Assembly: GCA_965226185.1 (NCBI GenBank)
Contig: CBDDCT010000006.1
Location: forward strand, 682,001 to 746,000
From: CBDCYS01 sp965226185
GTDB taxonomy: Bacteria; Acidobacteriota; Terriglobia; Bryobacterales; UBA6623
Length of the DNA stretch: 64,000 nucleotides
Direction: 5' to 3'
Shown here: in pieces, positions 1-7,774 of the stretch
Layout: the number at the start of each line of letters is the position of its first letter
Numbering within the stretch: position 1 is the first letter of the stretch
Position numbers and translations under genes: made by a program
Notes under the pieces: model-generated
What the model was told of the DNA's origin: nothing
Databases searched by the model: none
The model's input: only the letters and a program-made list of their open reading frames with translations

Positions 1-539
1 GCAAAAGTGGACAACAGGCAAGAGTACCTATCGTACTGCCTCCTACCATTCTAAAAGGCGAGGCAGGCGAGAGTGCCGGTTCCTACCGGGCCGAAGCCCT
101 GGCTCCTGAAGATTGCAGTTTTGTGGCGTTTTTCTTGCCCTCCGCAACTGGGTCATTTCCGGGCCGGCCGTGATTCGGGAGGAATCCCAACCCGGCGGTC
201 CGGCCATCGGCAAACGGTAGCCGACCAGGGAGGACCGATCTGCCGGATCTCACCCAGCTCCCTCTTTATCAGAGAATTACATAACCGGCGACCCGAATTG
301 AGTACGACGTGACTTTAGGGCTCTTCGAAAACGGCCTGAACGAGGTGGGTGTGGGAGAACGGTCGTTCTGGCGATACCATCCGGGGCTAACGAGTTCAAC
401 GATCAGCGGCGAGGGATGCTTCCGTTGTCCTTCAGTCTTCGCAGTTCATCCGTCAGAGCCACTTCAAGGTCCCTGATCGTGTGATAGGTGACACACTTCT
501 ACCCGCGGACATCAAAACAGAGGTAGCAGCCATCAATTG
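1..539. other. No convincing gene; possible coding remnant near 405-555
   Basis: I see no complete gene here. On the minus strand at about 405-555 one frame reads like protein (it includes DGCYLCFDVRG and then TIRDLEVALTDELRRLKD) but carries an internal stop and no clear start, so it is at most a decayed gene end. The segment around 60-90 is rich in short direct and inverted G/C repeats. Confidence 0.4.
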
Positions 540-2264
540 TTATTCGAGGCGTTGGCCTTCGATGACCCTGCCCGGCAATGCCCCGGTCGCTTCACCATCG
601 CGGTAAGTCACGGCCCCGGAGACGATCGTAGCGTCATATCCCTCGGCTTTCTGCAACAGCCGCTTGCCACCAGCCGGCAGGTCGTACGTCACGTACGGTT
701 GGCCGAACCGCAGCCGCGGGTAATCGATGACATTTAAATCAGCCTTCTTACCCGTCCGGATCACACCGCGATCAAGCAGGCCAGCCGCCTCGGCCGTGTC
801 GGATGTCAGCCGGCGAATCACTTCCGGCAGATCGAACCTCCGGCGCTGTTTCTGCCAATAGGTCATCAGCCAGGTCGGAAAGCCGGCATCCAAGATGAAC
901 CCAACGTGCGCGCCCCCGTCCCCGAGCCCCATAATGACGTTGCGGTTGGATAGCATCGCCTCCGGCGCCGACATATCGTAGACGGCGTAGTTGCTGAGCG
1001 GCGAATAGATGAAGCCGTGTCCTTCATCCTCCAGCATGACGTCGTAAGCGACCTCGGGCGCGGTGCGCCCCTCACGTGCGGCGATGGCCGCGATCGAGTC
1101 CTCCTCCCGCGGCAGGTAGTTTGCTGGATTGCCGAAGCGGAACATGTACTTATAGGAGAGCCGCTCGATCAGCGGGAACGTGCTTTCCGCAATCGGGTCT
1201 TCTGACAAGAGTTGCCGGCGGAAGTCGGGGCCGCGCATCGCGGCAACGCGCCCGGCCAGAGGCAGGTGAGCGATTTTCTTGTACGACGGCGTGCCGGAGA
1301 ACGGGTTCTGACTGCCTTCAAGACCGAGCAGCAGACCGATGGCGCGCGGCGGACAGACCGGCCTGATGGAGTGCCCGTCCTCCATGGCGCGGTCAGCTTC
1401 ACGGATCATGATCTTCCAATCTTCCGGCCGGTCATGGTGCTGGCCGAGCGAAAACACCGCCGGGCGGCCACAGGCCTCCACCACACGGCGCAGCATGGCG
1501 AATTCGGATTCGGGCTCGTTCCAGTCGGACACGATTTCGAAGAAGCCAGCGCCGGCATCCTTCATGCCGAGCGCGATGCCCGCGAGTTCGTCTTCGCGAG
1601 CCCGTAGCGTCGGCGTGTACTCGCCGGACAGGCTCCTGTGGCTGAGCGTCCGCGAGGTCGAGAACCCGAACGCGCCGGCCCGCACGGCCTCTGCCGTGAT
1701 GCGGTGCATCTGGGCAATATCCGCCTCCGTCGCCTTTTCGTGCCGGATGGCCCTCTCACCCATAACGTAGACGCGCACCGCCGCATGCGGCAGCAGGCAG
1801 GCGACATCGATATCCCGGTTTCGGCGCTTCAAAGCGGCAAGATACTCCGGGAAACTTTCCCACTGCCAGTCGAGCCCCTCGTGCATGACCGGGCTGGGGA
1901 TGTCTTCCACGCCTTCCATCAACTCAACGAGTTTCTCGCGGTCGGCCTCTCTGCACGGCGCAAAGCCGACACCGCAATTGCCCATCACGGCGGACGTGAC
2001 ACCATGCCAGGCGGAAGGCGCGAGATGCGCGTCCCAGACAGCCTGTCCGTCATAGTGGGTGTGAATATCGACAAAGCCCGGTGTTACGATCTTGCCTTTG
2101 GCGTCGATCTCTTCGGCGCCGCGTCCGCTGACGTTCCCGACGCCCACGATCTTTCCGTCCTTGACCGCAATGTCGGCTTCGAACGATTCGGCGCCGGTTC
2201 CGTCGACAACGTTGCCGTTGCGAATGACGAGATCATGGTCGTTGTGTGGATGCGATGCGGCCAT
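540..2264 (-). CDS. D-aminoacylase / N-acyl-D-amino-acid deacylase family amidohydrolase
   Basis: A 574-residue metal-dependent hydrolase of the amidohydrolase superfamily, D-aminoacylase branch, expected to cleave N-acyl groups from D-amino acids or related amides. The small N-terminal beta domain (about 1-60) leads into the TIM barrel with metal motif D-I-H-T-H-Y-D-G (His68, His70). The Cys of MGNCGVGFAPC (about 96) matches the cysteine metal ligand of D-aminoacylases. Later family marks are the GLGDGGAHVG segment and a C-terminal sandwich with KKADLNVID. Length agrees with the family. There is no signal peptide, so it is probably cytoplasmic. The start is the first ATG, with only a weak ribosome site. 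It stands alone; the next gene on the same strand ends 331 bases upstream. Exact substrate is unknown; dihydroorotase-like amidases are the alternative. Confidence 0.85.
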   Translation of the reverse strand: MAASHPHNDHDLVIRNGNVVDGTGAESFEADIAVKDGKIVGVGNVSGRGAEEIDAKGKIVTPGFVDIHTHYDGQAVWDAHLAPSAWHGVTSAVMGNCGVGFAPCREADREKLVELMEGVEDIPSPVMHEGLDWQWESFPEYLAALKRRNRDIDVACLLPHAAVRVYVMGERAIRHEKATEADIAQMHRITAEAVRAGAFGFSTSRTLSHRSLSGEYTPTLRAREDELAGIALGMKDAGAGFFEIVSDWNEPESEFAMLRRVVEACGRPAVFSLGQHHDRPEDWKIMIREADRAMEDGHSIRPVCPPRAIGLLLGLEGSQNPFSGTPSYKKIAHLPLAGRVAAMRGPDFRRQLLSEDPIAESTFPLIERLSYKYMFRFGNPANYLPREEDSIAAIAAREGRTAPEVAYDVMLEDEGHGFIYSPLSNYAVYDMSAPEAMLSNRNVIMGLGDGGAHVGFILDAGFPTWLMTYWQKQRRRFDLPEVIRRLTSDTAEAAGLLDRGVIRTGKKADLNVIDYPRLRFGQPYVTYDLPAGGKRLLQKAEGYDATIVSGAVTYRDGEATGALPGRVIEGQRLE

Positions 2265-2595
2265 AGCGGGACATCCCGCGCGCTCAGGGTCGTTTAATCT
2301 CCGTCCACGGGCTAAATCCGGAATCCATCATGGTCAATGCTCACACGGTTTTGCGCGCCGCCTGAGCTGAGTCGACGGGCCTTTTTGATACAACCTGTTG
2401 AACACACGGATCCTAAAAGGAATTTCAATGTAAGTTACTTGAAATCCGCAACTTACTGACGGTGGTTGGGATTCAACGAAAGAGCAAGCAAGGGAACTCG
2501 CACGTCCACCACCCACGGTGCCGAGTATAGCAGCCACTTCGCGGCAACCACTTCCCGTGAGACCAAGCATCTGCTACGGACAAACCCACTCGGAT
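2265..2595. other. Intergenic, nothing recognised
   Basis: About 330 bases between the amidohydrolase and the lipoprotein sulfatase. It presumably holds the amidohydrolase promoter and the end of the sulfatase transcript. A minus-strand open frame at 2334-2570 has no family resemblance and I do not call it. Confidence 0.4.
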
Positions 2596-5046
2596 CTATT
2601 GGATATAACCCAAACTGCGCAGCCGGTTGATCTCTTCCGAACTCATCCCTTCGGTCGACTCGTCGTCAGGAAGCTTCGCTTCGGTTACCATCTCGCGCCA
2701 GGCAGCCAGCTTGGCCCGCAGTTCCTTGATGCGGCCGGGGTGCTGCTCGGCAACGTTCGTTGCGTCCAACGGATCCGCGCGGTGGTCAAACAACTCGAAC
2801 TCCGGTTTGTCCATCGTCTTGACGTTGTGGATCAGCTTCCAACCCTCGAAGACCACCGCGTAGGACTCATCGTCCTTGTCGTCCTCGGTGTCTCGGCCAT
2901 GCTCCTCGGTAACCGCCGGACGCGACTCCCAGCCGAGCGCCGCCGCCGCTTCCTTGGCGCCTTCTCCGTTGGCCTCTTGAGACGCGGTGACAAGCGGCAA
3001 TAGGCTCTGTCCCTGAGCATTCTCGGGGATCGCCAGACCACTGGAGGCGAGCAGCGTCGGCATCAGGTCGATGCTGCGCGTCGTTTCTTCGACACGCACC
3101 CCCGCCGGAATCGTTCCCGGCCGATAGAGGATCAGCGGCACGTTCGCCAGTTCCCCGTAAGCCGCGTGACCGTGGCCCATCTTGCGATGCTCGTGAAGTT
3201 CCTCGCCGTGGTCGGCCACAATGCTGATCAGCGTATTCCGTTCCAGCCCAAGCGTGCGCAACCTTTCGGTCAGCCGCCCGATCTCGGTGTCCATACCGCG
3301 GATCGAGCCGTCGTACCAGCCCTTCTCGTATTCGATCCAAGCCTCGGCGTCGAGACCCGCTTCCTCGAAATCCTCCGGAAACGGCAGTTCATTGAAGGGC
3401 CGGTTTTCCCCCTTCTCCTTCGCGGCGGCGAGAGCCGCTTTGCGCTGCTCCTCGTGTGCCTCCTTCCCCGGCGCCTCCGACCACATCGTGTTGTAGGGTG
3501 CCCGCGGCTCGAAACGGCTGTGCGGGTCATACAGATGCAGGAACAGGAAGTAGGGCGTGTCCGGGCGCCTCTCCAGCCAGCCGATGGCTCGGTCGACCAC
3601 CGGACGCGCCGTCTTGGTTCCGCTGGTCGCGCTCAGCGACCCGTGCTCGTGCATCTCCTCGAAACCCTGGTGCAGGTTCGTGAACCTCCCGGTAAAGGGG
3701 TTCGAGCAAAACCCCGCCGTCGCGTAACCGGCCTCGCGGTAGATCTCGGCCACCGTGACGGCGGCGGCCGGAAGCCGGTCCGGAACCCTTTGCACGCGAT
3801 GCGACTGCGGATAGAGCGACGTCATGATCGACGGCGTCGAGACCTTCGTCCACACCGCTTGCGAGATGTTGTCGAGGAACAATGCTCCGCCGGCCGCCAT
3901 ACGCGCTATGTTCGGAGCTGTTTCGCGCTCATAGCCGTAAGCGTCGAGATGGTCCGGGCGCAGCGTGTCAATCATGATCAAGATGACGCCCTGGGGAGCC
4001 GCCGAACCACCCGCAACCGGCTGGGGCGAAGCCGGTGAGGCGCCGCGCCTGCGAATCGCCGCCGACCCCCAGAAGCCGATCAGACGTTCCTCTTCGACAT
4101 CCAGTGAAAAGCGCAAACTTTTTCGCCCAGCCAACCGCGACAAGTCCACCGTCGCCCATTCCCAGCGTTGCGGTGTCGTGATCGTACGCTCGAAAATCGG
4201 CGTCTCGCCGTCGCCTGTCACCTCGTCGATGCGAAAGGTCACCGCCGATTCCTCGACCGTCCCCAGGTGCATATCTAGCCGGGCGTTAGCGGGAATGTCG
4301 AAGTCCACAACGAAGCTTTCCGGGGAACGCGAGACGATGGTTTCGCGAAAGATCTCACCCAGCCCCTGCCACCCAACTCCGGAGGGAATCGAGGCGCGAT
4401 GCTCGCGCTGCGAGATCAGGCGAATCGACTCGATCTCGAACGTCACGCCCGCCGCCGAGGCTGGGCGGAGCAGAATCATCTTGACCCCTCCCAGGCTGCG
4501 GACTTGTGCCTGGGTCAGCGTCACCGATTGAACCCAATCGCCTTCCAGCCGGCCTTCCATGAGCCAGTTGAAATTCTCGGCGGCCGCTAGATTCTTGAAG
4601 TCGGGTTCCCCGGAGTTCGACGGGGGCTTCGGTGATCCCGGCGGTGCTGGCGGGCGAGGCGGTGGTTCCAGGTGGGCCCGAATCTCGGCCGCGGTCGAGG
4701 TGCGCGCCTTGACCTCGAGCGAATGAAAAAGATCGGACCCGTCTACCGTGTCAGGGCTCATCGCATAGATGATCGGCGTCTCGCTCGTCGTGCGGCCGGT
4801 CAGCTTTCCGTCGACAACCTTGAGCCCCGACACGCCGACGCCGGCCTTCCACCCGAGCAAGGGAGAGCCCTCCTCGCCCGGCTCGGAGAAATTCCATAGA
4901 GCCCGCGGCTCGGGCGCTTTCGATGTGGGTGCGCCTTGGACCGAGTCGGGGTCGAACTCGTCCACCAAACGCACCACCGGCGGCGGCTCGCCGCCGCCGC
5001 AACCAAACAGAACAAGCACACAAACAAGAAGCAAGAATGTTTTCAT
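2596..5046 (-). CDS. Sulfatase-fold (alkaline phosphatase superfamily) lipoprotein
   Basis: An 816-residue exported protein. The start at 5046 is chosen because it gives a lipoprotein signal (MKTFLLLVCVLVLFGCGGG, lipobox LFGC); the frame stays open 94 codons upstream, but that stretch runs through repeat DNA. Residues about 20-330 are beta-rich and not assigned. The sulfatase/phosphatase domain starts at VILIMIDTLRPDHLDAYGY, with metal-binding DTL, and continues to VADHGEELHEHRKMGHGHA. The position of the usual C-x-P-S-R nucleophile reads S-T-P-S-I, so neither the formylglycine cysteine nor the arginine is present. A true sulfate ester hydrolase is therefore uncertain; phosphatase, phosphodiesterase or transferase activity is possible. 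It may share a transcript with the upstream sulfatase gene, although 250 bases of repeats separate them. Confidence 0.8.
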   Translation of the reverse strand: MKTFLLLVCVLVLFGCGGGEPPPVVRLVDEFDPDSVQGAPTSKAPEPRALWNFSEPGEEGSPLLGWKAGVGVSGLKVVDGKLTGRTTSETPIIYAMSPDTVDGSDLFHSLEVKARTSTAAEIRAHLEPPPRPPAPPGSPKPPSNSGEPDFKNLAAAENFNWLMEGRLEGDWVQSVTLTQAQVRSLGGVKMILLRPASAAGVTFEIESIRLISQREHRASIPSGVGWQGLGEIFRETIVSRSPESFVVDFDIPANARLDMHLGTVEESAVTFRIDEVTGDGETPIFERTITTPQRWEWATVDLSRLAGRKSLRFSLDVEEERLIGFWGSAAIRRRGASPASPQPVAGGSAAPQGVILIMIDTLRPDHLDAYGYERETAPNIARMAAGGALFLDNISQAVWTKVSTPSIMTSLYPQSHRVQRVPDRLPAAAVTVAEIYREAGYATAGFCSNPFTGRFTNLHQGFEEMHEHGSLSATSGTKTARPVVDRAIGWLERRPDTPYFLFLHLYDPHSRFEPRAPYNTMWSEAPGKEAHEEQRKAALAAAKEKGENRPFNELPFPEDFEEAGLDAEAWIEYEKGWYDGSIRGMDTEIGRLTERLRTLGLERNTLISIVADHGEELHEHRKMGHGHAAYGELANVPLILYRPGTIPAGVRVEETTRSIDLMPTLLASSGLAIPENAQGQSLLPLVTASQEANGEGAKEAAAALGWESRPAVTEEHGRDTEDDKDDESYAVVFEGWKLIHNVKTMDKPEFELFDHRADPLDATNVAEQHPGRIKELRAKLAAWREMVTEAKLPDDESTEGMSSEEINRLRSLGYIQ

Positions 5047-5158
5047 ATCTCTAGCCCGTTGATCACTAGGGAAGTTCACACTGCCGCAAAGTATACGCCC
5101 AACGCCGGCTCGCCCGCAATCGTCCATAACCGAAGGTGGCCGGCTCCGGGGGTTCTCA

Positions 5159-5280
5159 ACAGAGCCGCGCCCGCAAGGGTGCGGTCTAGTTTCGGTCTGG
5201 CCTGACAGTGACCGAATTCCAATGGCGGTCCCGAAGCACGGAATACCTTCGACCGCACCCTTGCGGGTGCGGCTCTGTTT
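5159..5280. repeat. Pair of inverted copies of a 28-30 bp palindromic repeat
   Basis: Two copies of one motif lie here in opposite orientation: 5159-5186 (acagagccgcgcccgcaagg, then gtgcggtc) and 5251-5280 (gaccgcacccttgcgggtgc, then ggctctgttt). Each is itself imperfectly palindromic, and together they could fold into a large cruciform or hairpin between the two sulfatase genes. Further copies occur at 22011-22040 and 34036-34066, so this is an interspersed family resembling REP/BIME elements. A role in transcript stability or termination is inference. Confidence 0.75.
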
Positions 5281-5296
5281 CACGGCCTCGCCCCGC

Positions 5297-6733
5297 TTAG
5301 GGCCGCTGACTCGACACCGGAACGGCATTGGATTGCGGTAAGCGCGCCGCCAGGCGCCTTTTCAGATCGTCGTACGCCCGGTCGGCGGCCAGATTCGTCC
5401 ACTCGTGCGGGTCGGTTGCGTGGTCGTAGAGTTCCTCGGAGCCGTCGGAGTAGCGGATGTAGCGGTATCGCTCCGTACGAACAGCGTGATTGTTCCGTCG
5501 CCAAGTCGTGATGGCGGCGTGGTCCCAATCCGCCTCGGGGTCGCGGAGCAACGGCAACAGGCTCTTCCCCTCGATATGGGAAGGGATGTCGAGGCCGCAC
5601 AACTCCGCCAAGGTCGGATACAGATCCAATAGCGACACCGGGTTCTGGGTGCTGGACCCCGCTGTTGTGACACCGGGCGCGACGATGATGAGTGGAACGT
5701 GCGTGGACTCCTCCCAAAGGGTGAACTTTCGCCAGTGTCCCTTCTCACCCAGATGGAGGCCGTGGTCGGAAAAAAGCACAATGACCGTCTTCTCTGCCCG
5801 CCCGCTGCGGTCCAAGGCGGCGATCAGCTTGCCCACCATGGCGTCCGCGAAGCTGATGCTCGCCAGGTAACCCTGCGTGGCTGCCTTCCAATGGCGGTTC
5901 TCCAAGACCCACTCGTGGATACCCCTCTCGAGCCCGCGTTGCGCGGCCAAGGGCACATCCATCAGATCATCATCTCGCGTTGCAGGCAGCTCGATTCGCT
6001 CCAGTGGGTGCATGTCGAAGTAGCGCCGTGCGTTGTACCACGGCAGGTGCGGACGATAGATCCCGGCAGCGAGAAACCGCGGACCTTCGTGCTCTTGAGC
6101 CAATCTCTTCTCAGCCCAACGGATGACCTGCCCGTCGCCAGTGGCGAAGTCTTCCGCGCTGATCGGACTCCAGTCGAACAATCCGAAGATGATCCCGGGG
6201 TTGCGATTCATCGGCCAGCCGTGCGGGCGTAACTCGTCCGGCAATTGACGCTTCTTGGATGGATAGAACTCGTCCCACGCCTCCGGTTGCTGGAGGCCAA
6301 TGAACCCTTCGCGAAAATAGGTATGAGCATGGAAGATCTTACCCCCGCCGAGTGTCCAGTAGCCGTTGCGCCTGAAGAATTGGGGCAAAGTTGGAGCCTG
6401 TGTCAGCTTCGGCGCCGCTCTCCAATCCTCCAGGTTGGTGTAGACGCCGGAAGTCGACGGAGGTACTCCCGTCAATAGGGCGGCTCGCGATGGGTTGCAG
6501 GCTGGAGCGGCGGCATGGGCGTTCGCGAAAAGCATTCCCCGCGCTGCCAGGCGGTCGATATGAGGAGTTTTCGTCTGAGGATGCCCCCCGAGAACGCCGA
6601 CCCAGTCGTTGAGGTCGTCAACAGCGATGAAGAGAACATCGGGCCGATCAACTGCCTCGGCAGCTACGGCAGTCGTCATGCTTGCCAACAGGCCTGCCGC
6701 GGCCAATGTCCGAACCCCGTTCCAAGCTCTCAT
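5297..6733 (-). CDS. Secreted sulfatase, iduronate-2-sulfatase-like
   Basis: A 478-residue arylsulfatase-family enzyme with a Sec signal (MRAWNGVRTLAAAGLLASMT...AAEA); the start at 6733 is picked for this signal, although the frame continues upstream. The metal motif DVLFIAVDDLNDW is followed by the active-site signature A-C-N-P-S-R-A-A-L-L-T-G, which fits the C-x-P-S-R consensus in which the cysteine becomes formylglycine. SDHGLHLGEKGHWRKFTLWEES is the conserved metal/substrate segment and RTERYRYIRY the usual C-terminal strand. Overall layout matches iduronate-2-sulfatase-like enzymes that desulfate polysaccharides in the periplasm. Activation needs a formylglycine-generating enzyme; the SUMF1-like protein at 53844-54680 lacks the catalytic cysteines and is unlikely to provide it. 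Confidence 0.9.
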   Translation of the reverse strand: MRAWNGVRTLAAAGLLASMTTAVAAEAVDRPDVLFIAVDDLNDWVGVLGGHPQTKTPHIDRLAARGMLFANAHAAAPACNPSRAALLTGVPPSTSGVYTNLEDWRAAPKLTQAPTLPQFFRRNGYWTLGGGKIFHAHTYFREGFIGLQQPEAWDEFYPSKKRQLPDELRPHGWPMNRNPGIIFGLFDWSPISAEDFATGDGQVIRWAEKRLAQEHEGPRFLAAGIYRPHLPWYNARRYFDMHPLERIELPATRDDDLMDVPLAAQRGLERGIHEWVLENRHWKAATQGYLASISFADAMVGKLIAALDRSGRAEKTVIVLFSDHGLHLGEKGHWRKFTLWEESTHVPLIIVAPGVTTAGSSTQNPVSLLDLYPTLAELCGLDIPSHIEGKSLLPLLRDPEADWDHAAITTWRRNNHAVRTERYRYIRYSDGSEELYDHATDPHEWTNLAADRAYDDLKRRLAARLPQSNAVPVSSQRP

Positions 6734-6831
6734 GTTGGCAGCACTTCGTTCAAAAATATCTAAATCTGACACTCCCGTGCGGCCGGTGTCTTCATGCAAC
6801 GCGTTGCCGGAACGTTCCCGCTGAGCAAACC

Positions 6832-6956
6832 GAGCCAGAGAACTCGAGAGCAACAGCGCGGTCGAGGGTCGTGTCCTCGGTCTTATGGACCACACCCTTC
6901 CGACCTTCGCCAAGCTTTTCGGTGATCTTGTAGTGGGAGATAGTCTGGCGGATCAT
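6832..6956 (-). pseudogene. N-terminal remnant of a Ser/Thr protein kinase
   Basis: About 42 codons translate as the start of a bacterial Pkn-type kinase: MIRQTISHYKITEKLGEGRK then GVVHKTEDTTLDRAVALEF. The glycine loop (GEGRKG) and the strand that should carry the ATP-binding lysine (VALEF, normally VALKF) are recognisable, with that lysine replaced by glutamate. The similarity stops abruptly and nothing else of the kinase follows. Family comparison is from memory of Acidobacteriota kinases. It sits between the sulfatase start and a fragment of a TonB receptor, so this is a junction of decayed pieces. Confidence 0.65.
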
Positions 6957-7065
6957 CGACGGCGAGATTGTACCGCTACCTTCCCACCAGCTAACCGATC
7001 CTAACACGGCTAGACCTTTGATCGGATTCGGTTTTCCCCCGTCCGACAAGCTTGTGAAGAGCCTG

Positions 7066-7132
7066 CACAATTCCCCGGCGGCACCTGGCCCACCAGATTT
7101 CGGTCAATGTATTCAACATCGGCGACCGCCTC
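7066..7132 (+). repeat. 67-bp fragment of a TonB receptor 3' end
   Basis: This stretch matches 9916-9982, inside the last 150 bases of the intact TonB-dependent receptor gene downstream, at 64 of 67 positions. Both flanks diverge at once. It is the relic of a second receptor copy or a recombination scar, on the same strand about 2.85 kb upstream of its match. Confidence 0.85.
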
Positions 7133-7375
7133 CTGGAGGGCCGCCACTACTTCGCTTATCCTCGGCTGATGCTCGACGTTCCTGCGCCAGCAGTTCCGAT
7201 GAACTGTGAAACGGAAGTACGTTCCCGAACATCTGTTCGAAACATCGGTCGAATCAGGCAAGACGTGGCTTGACACGATCCCATGGCTGTGATAATCCGA
7301 AGACATAGGGCATTTTCGGGCGGGAGCGCCTCAGCGCTTCGGGACCCGTAACTCTTGCCCAGGTAACCGGTGTCA

Positions 7376-7669
7376 ATGAAAAGCAAGTGGCTACAGTTTG
7401 CGGTTCGCGTACCGGCGCTGCTGGCCGTGTTCACGCTGCTCGTGATCACAACCTCCGCGGCCGCACCGGGACTCTTTCATGGCGATGACCTGGACCACTG
7501 CTGCGAGTTTTGTCACCTCGGGCACGCGCCCATTCTGCGTCCGGCGGCTGCCATCACCTTCCATGCCCCCCTACGGCTTATCTCCAGGATTGCGGTAGCG
7601 GGGCCCGCCGGACAAGCCGACCATTCTTGCGAGTACGCTCACTCTCGCGCACCCCCGCGTGAAGCCTAG
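7376..7669 (+). CDS. Small secreted Cys/His-rich protein upstream of metal receptor
   Basis: A 97-residue protein with an N-terminal hydrophobic segment (residues about 7-30) acting as signal peptide or anchor, followed at 41-50 by H-C-C-E-F-C-H-L-G-H, a dense set of thiol and imidazole ligands that could bind zinc or copper. I do not recognise a named family with certainty; DUF2946-type small proteins next to metal TonB receptors look similar. It is followed after about 105 bases by the ZnuD-like receptor in the same direction, so joint expression and a role in metal sensing or hand-over are likely but inferred. The ATG at 7376 is preferred over the GTG two codons earlier. Confidence 0.6.
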   Translation: MKSKWLQFAVRVPALLAVFTLLVITTSAAAPGLFHGDDLDHCCEFCHLGHAPILRPAAAITFHAPLRLISRIAVAGPAGQADHSCEYAHSRAPPREA

Positions 7670-7774
7670 TTTTCTTCCGATTGCCCGCGCCCTGCCGCGG
7701 GCGAATCCTGTCGTTCCAAAAGGCTGGCGGCTTATGTTCGCACTTGACCCAGTTCGAACGAAAAGCGAAGAGAC

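Noticed and set aside
3166..4038. Plus-strand open frame of 290 codons
   Set aside because: Antisense to the lipoprotein sulfatase; composition typical of a shadow frame.
7140..7370. Riboswitch upstream of the metal receptor locus
   Set aside because: No recognisable cobalamin or other riboswitch core could be found by eye.
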